Source: Bacteroidota bacterium (lineage in GTDB: Bacteria; Bacteroidota; Bacteroidia; Chitinophagales; Chitinophagaceae). From it: 16,336 nt of DNA. The stretch covers positions 1 to 16,336 of the forward strand of contig CANHIR010000022.1 in the NCBI GenBank assembly GCA_947461015.1. Reading direction: 5' to 3'. Shown here piece by piece: positions 15,801 to 16,336 of the stretch. The position numbers and the translations under genes were made by a program. Below the pieces are notes generated by a model that saw only the letters and a list, made by a program, of their open reading frames with translations, was not told the origin of the DNA and did not search any database. Numbering within the stretch: the first letter of the stretch is position 1; every line of letters begins with the position of its first letter.

Positions 15801-16336
15801 TCTAGGCCGCCTATTTTTTGTGTCCAGTTATTTGAGTTGTTAGAATACCAAATTCCTCTGCTTGAACCTTTTACGGTTAAAACGGATCCAGTTGCAGTGG
15901 TAAATACAATATCCATGGGGCCACATCCAAAACCAAAGTCTTGAACATTGGTCCAGCTGGTACCATTATCCGATGAGCGATACATTCCATTATGATTAGT
16001 GGATGCATAAATACTATTGTTGGCATCTACGCCTAAGGCCATAAAATTATGATCACCTAAAGCAGGAAAACTTGAAAGCTGTACCCAGGTATTTCCCCTG
16101 TCTGTGCTCTTATAAATTTTATCGCTATTCCAAGAGGGAAGCGCGTATAAATTTCCATATAAATCTTTTTTAACATTGTAAATTTCTTTGCCCGTTAACC
16201 TACGTTGCCATTTATTATAAGATATTAAAATAGAATCTATGGAAAGTGTAATACTTGCTCCACTACAAATGGTAGTATCATTATTTAAAATATTTGCTTT
16301 TACCAAACTCACATAACTACTGTCCGAAGCAATACA
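12533..16336 (-). CDS. Giant repetitive surface protein with type B T9SS sorting domain, partial at right edge
   Basis: At least 1267 residues of a secreted, multidomain surface protein; the start lies beyond the right edge. The GTG at 16312 is not a start: the frame continues upstream and resembles an internal stretch (IIN/ILNNDTTICSG, with the preceding C.A.DS..V.L pattern). Residues below count from that GTG codon. Order: Ig-like half module (C16); propeller-like region with Asp-box motifs (about 41-330); second half of the Ig-like module (W335-C365); Ig-like module (C389-C434); half module (C457), concanavalin-like domain (about 478-650), second half (W659-C689); further Ig-like modules with cysteine pairs 712/763, 794/839, 867/912, 938/983 and 1007/1064; a PKD-like segment (about 1080-1165); and a CHU_C/type B sorting domain (1170-1259). 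It is probably exported by T9SS and adhesive or sugar-binding. No catalytic motif was seen. Confidence 0.93.
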   Translation of the reverse strand, partial: CIASDSSYVSLVKANILNNDTTICSGASITLSIDSILISYNKWQRRLTGKEIYNVKKDLYGNLYALPSWNSDKIYKSTDRGNTWVQLSSFPALGDHNFMALGVDANNSIYASTNHNGMYRSSDNGTSWTNVQDFGFGCGPMDIVFTTATGSVLTVKGSSRGIWYSNNSNNWTQKIGGLDPPSVTKDIYGNIYASGFYKSTDNGLNWTTLSSAYDGFVVRADNLGNVYTTSSPTNSPLYKSSNQGSSFTNVHPLNFSMTNGAYTSDILFSKKIMFLAKGQVFYSYNGGSQFRQVDTIKYTTANPSGYYSNPTFRMELLDNRLLVATTDGVQFIDINEQPFKIKWSTGDTTNSITVAPGTTTTYTVTITDGITTCQDQVVVTINNLGGFNPLQDTTTACGQKNTILNAGAGFTSYTWNTGANTQTATASITGKHFVTVTNAQGCTAIDSTFVNLLGINIINNDSTICSGDSVLLTSTSFSVGQNLSTVINNFSTLAAFENNGQGSTALTNDGISGNALTINRPALVRTLKQDYGYGTYEIDAKAGDNISNQGLLLLSKSADMNNANPLIIVDSRASGTDDVGWAFWFNGTKVASATGVNPVSYPNWYHIKVRYTPDSLRFWLNNTLLYETANPPAVSSPTGSVIISTYSVSKYDNFSYTPYVITKSILWSTGETTETIKVKPTATTTYTVKVSNGYTSCQDQVVITVTPPPTITAAGPTTFCNGASVILSSSTNSGNQWYKNGLPITPGGNSQQITITEAGVYSLTANTSTNCLNVKSTNSINILVNALPVLSALSNPVNGIICAGQNVSITASGAISYAWNKGITNGISFNPTLTDTYTVTGTDINGCSNTFSKTITVNALPILTIATNPNNGIICANDPVTLTATGANTYSWDNGVVNGIIFNPNRTLTYTVTGTDINGCKNTSTKTVVITALPIIKANTSNATPCEGDKITLSGTGGTTYVWSDKIVDGVLFSPASSKKYFVTGTAVNGCKNIDSVSIVVNPNPIVTIRNANICEGATANLLASVNFGLASDYHYFWTVPLNAMTPSNAATLNSGVAGTYSIYVVNKNTQCKSSTNTATIIVNPLPLIGNITAPLHFIKIDEQLVLKANPIAGTPPYTYYWNLSDPTKVIGSGQQNFNFKGIGSGIINVSYHVMDANNCLSAESEQYQINILATDLFFVPTAFSPNSDALNDNLKIIAKPEVTALNYFKIFNRYGYLVFETNNLKWGWDGRKNGVMQESDAYYWIAEYKTILGETFKASGQTVLIK
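13334..13984 (-). repeat. Three tandem Ig-like repeats of 73, 73 and 71 codons
   Basis: Three consecutive units (13766-13984, 13547-13765, 13334-13546) each begin with ALP[VI] and contain a cysteine, then G....Y.W about 17 residues later, ..GV/I.F.P, YTVTGTDINGC or a close variant, and a short link to the next unit. Cysteine spacing is exactly 45 in all three. DNA similarity is visible: the stretch around 13800-13832 recurs at 13581-13613 with a 219-nt offset, and a weaker version recurs 213 nt further on. This indicates duplication, with the first two units the more recent pair. Confidence 0.9.
14363..14881 (-). other. Concanavalin/LamG-like domain inserted in an Ig-like module
   Basis: About 170 residues (478-650 from the GTG codon) with a beta-sandwich look. 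A strand-like start INNFSTLAAF is followed by a glycine-rich loop, GTYEIDAKAG, GLLLLSK, WAFWFNGTKV, NWYHIKVRYTPDSLRFWLNN, GSVIISTYS and KYDNFSYTP. This pattern fits concanavalin-like lectin/LamG domains that bind glycans, or DUF-type relatives. I see no glycosidase EXDXXE motif, so a binding role is more likely than catalysis. The fold assignment is by eye. Confidence 0.7.
15323..16192 (-). other. Beta-propeller-like region with Asp-box (BNR/sortilin-type) repeats
   Basis: About 290 residues (41-330 from the GTG codon) hold Asp-box motifs of the form S.D.G..W: STDRGNTW (69), SSDNGTSW (113) and STDNGLNW (191). Degenerate versions are SNNSNNW (157), SSNQGSSF (232) and YNGGSQF (276). Spacing is 34-44 residues, so there are about six or seven blades. 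Most blades also contain a .GN.Y or .NS.YAS strand. Sortilin, sialidase and BNR propellers share this signature; I see no sialidase arginine triad, so a non-catalytic binding or scaffold role is more likely. Confidence 0.8.

Noticed and set aside
16290..16312. GTG at 16312 as the start of the long surface protein
   Set aside because: The frame is open to the window edge, the upstream codons match an internal repeat of the same protein, there is no signal peptide after the GTG, and the start would split an Ig-like module.

Overview
The window looks like a chromosomal segment of a low-GC Bacteroidetes, probably of the Chitinophagaceae/Sphingobacteriia type. The reasons are a type IX secretion cargo with a gliding-motility-type C-terminal domain beside a PorP/SprF-like gene, a promoter of the TTG/TAnnTTTG kind, starts without clear Shine-Dalgarno sequences, and AT-rich intergenic DNA. 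The taxonomic placement is inference; no rRNA or tRNA gene is present.

Layout. (1) Minus strand, 1-1340: the first 446 codons of a long-chain acyl-CoA synthetase, cut by the left edge. (2) Minus strand, 1472-4504: a likely operon read as DUF502 membrane protein, then serC (phosphoserine aminotransferase), then a DUF1015 protein, closed by an intrinsic terminator at 1413-1440. (3) Divergent from it on the plus strand, 4628-11474: a four-gene efflux operon of TetR-type regulator, TolC-like outer-membrane channel, lipoprotein adaptor and large RND pump. Its promoter and a candidate autoregulatory operator lie in the 123-nt divergent gap. (4) A bidirectional terminator at 11494-11523 separates this operon from a convergent minus-strand pair: a very long repetitive surface protein with a type B T9SS sorting domain (12533 to beyond the right edge) and, 8 nt downstream, a PorP/SprF-family outer-membrane protein.

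How they work together. The efflux genes make a complete tripartite pump with its own regulator. The serC operon supplies serine and vitamin B6 precursors; the DUF1015 neighbour carries a DGHHR motif that suggests, but does not prove, a link to serine chemistry. The long surface protein and the PorP/SprF-like protein are probably a dedicated cargo and outer-membrane partner.

The most unusual content is the architecture of the long surface protein. Two of its Ig-like modules are interrupted at the same point, one by a six- to seven-bladed beta-propeller-like region and the other by a concanavalin-like domain, while sibling modules are uninterrupted. Three near-identical 71-73-residue Ig-like repeats follow. 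No intergenic gap exceeds 131 nt. I saw no tRNA, rRNA, CRISPR array, insertion sequence or phage gene.
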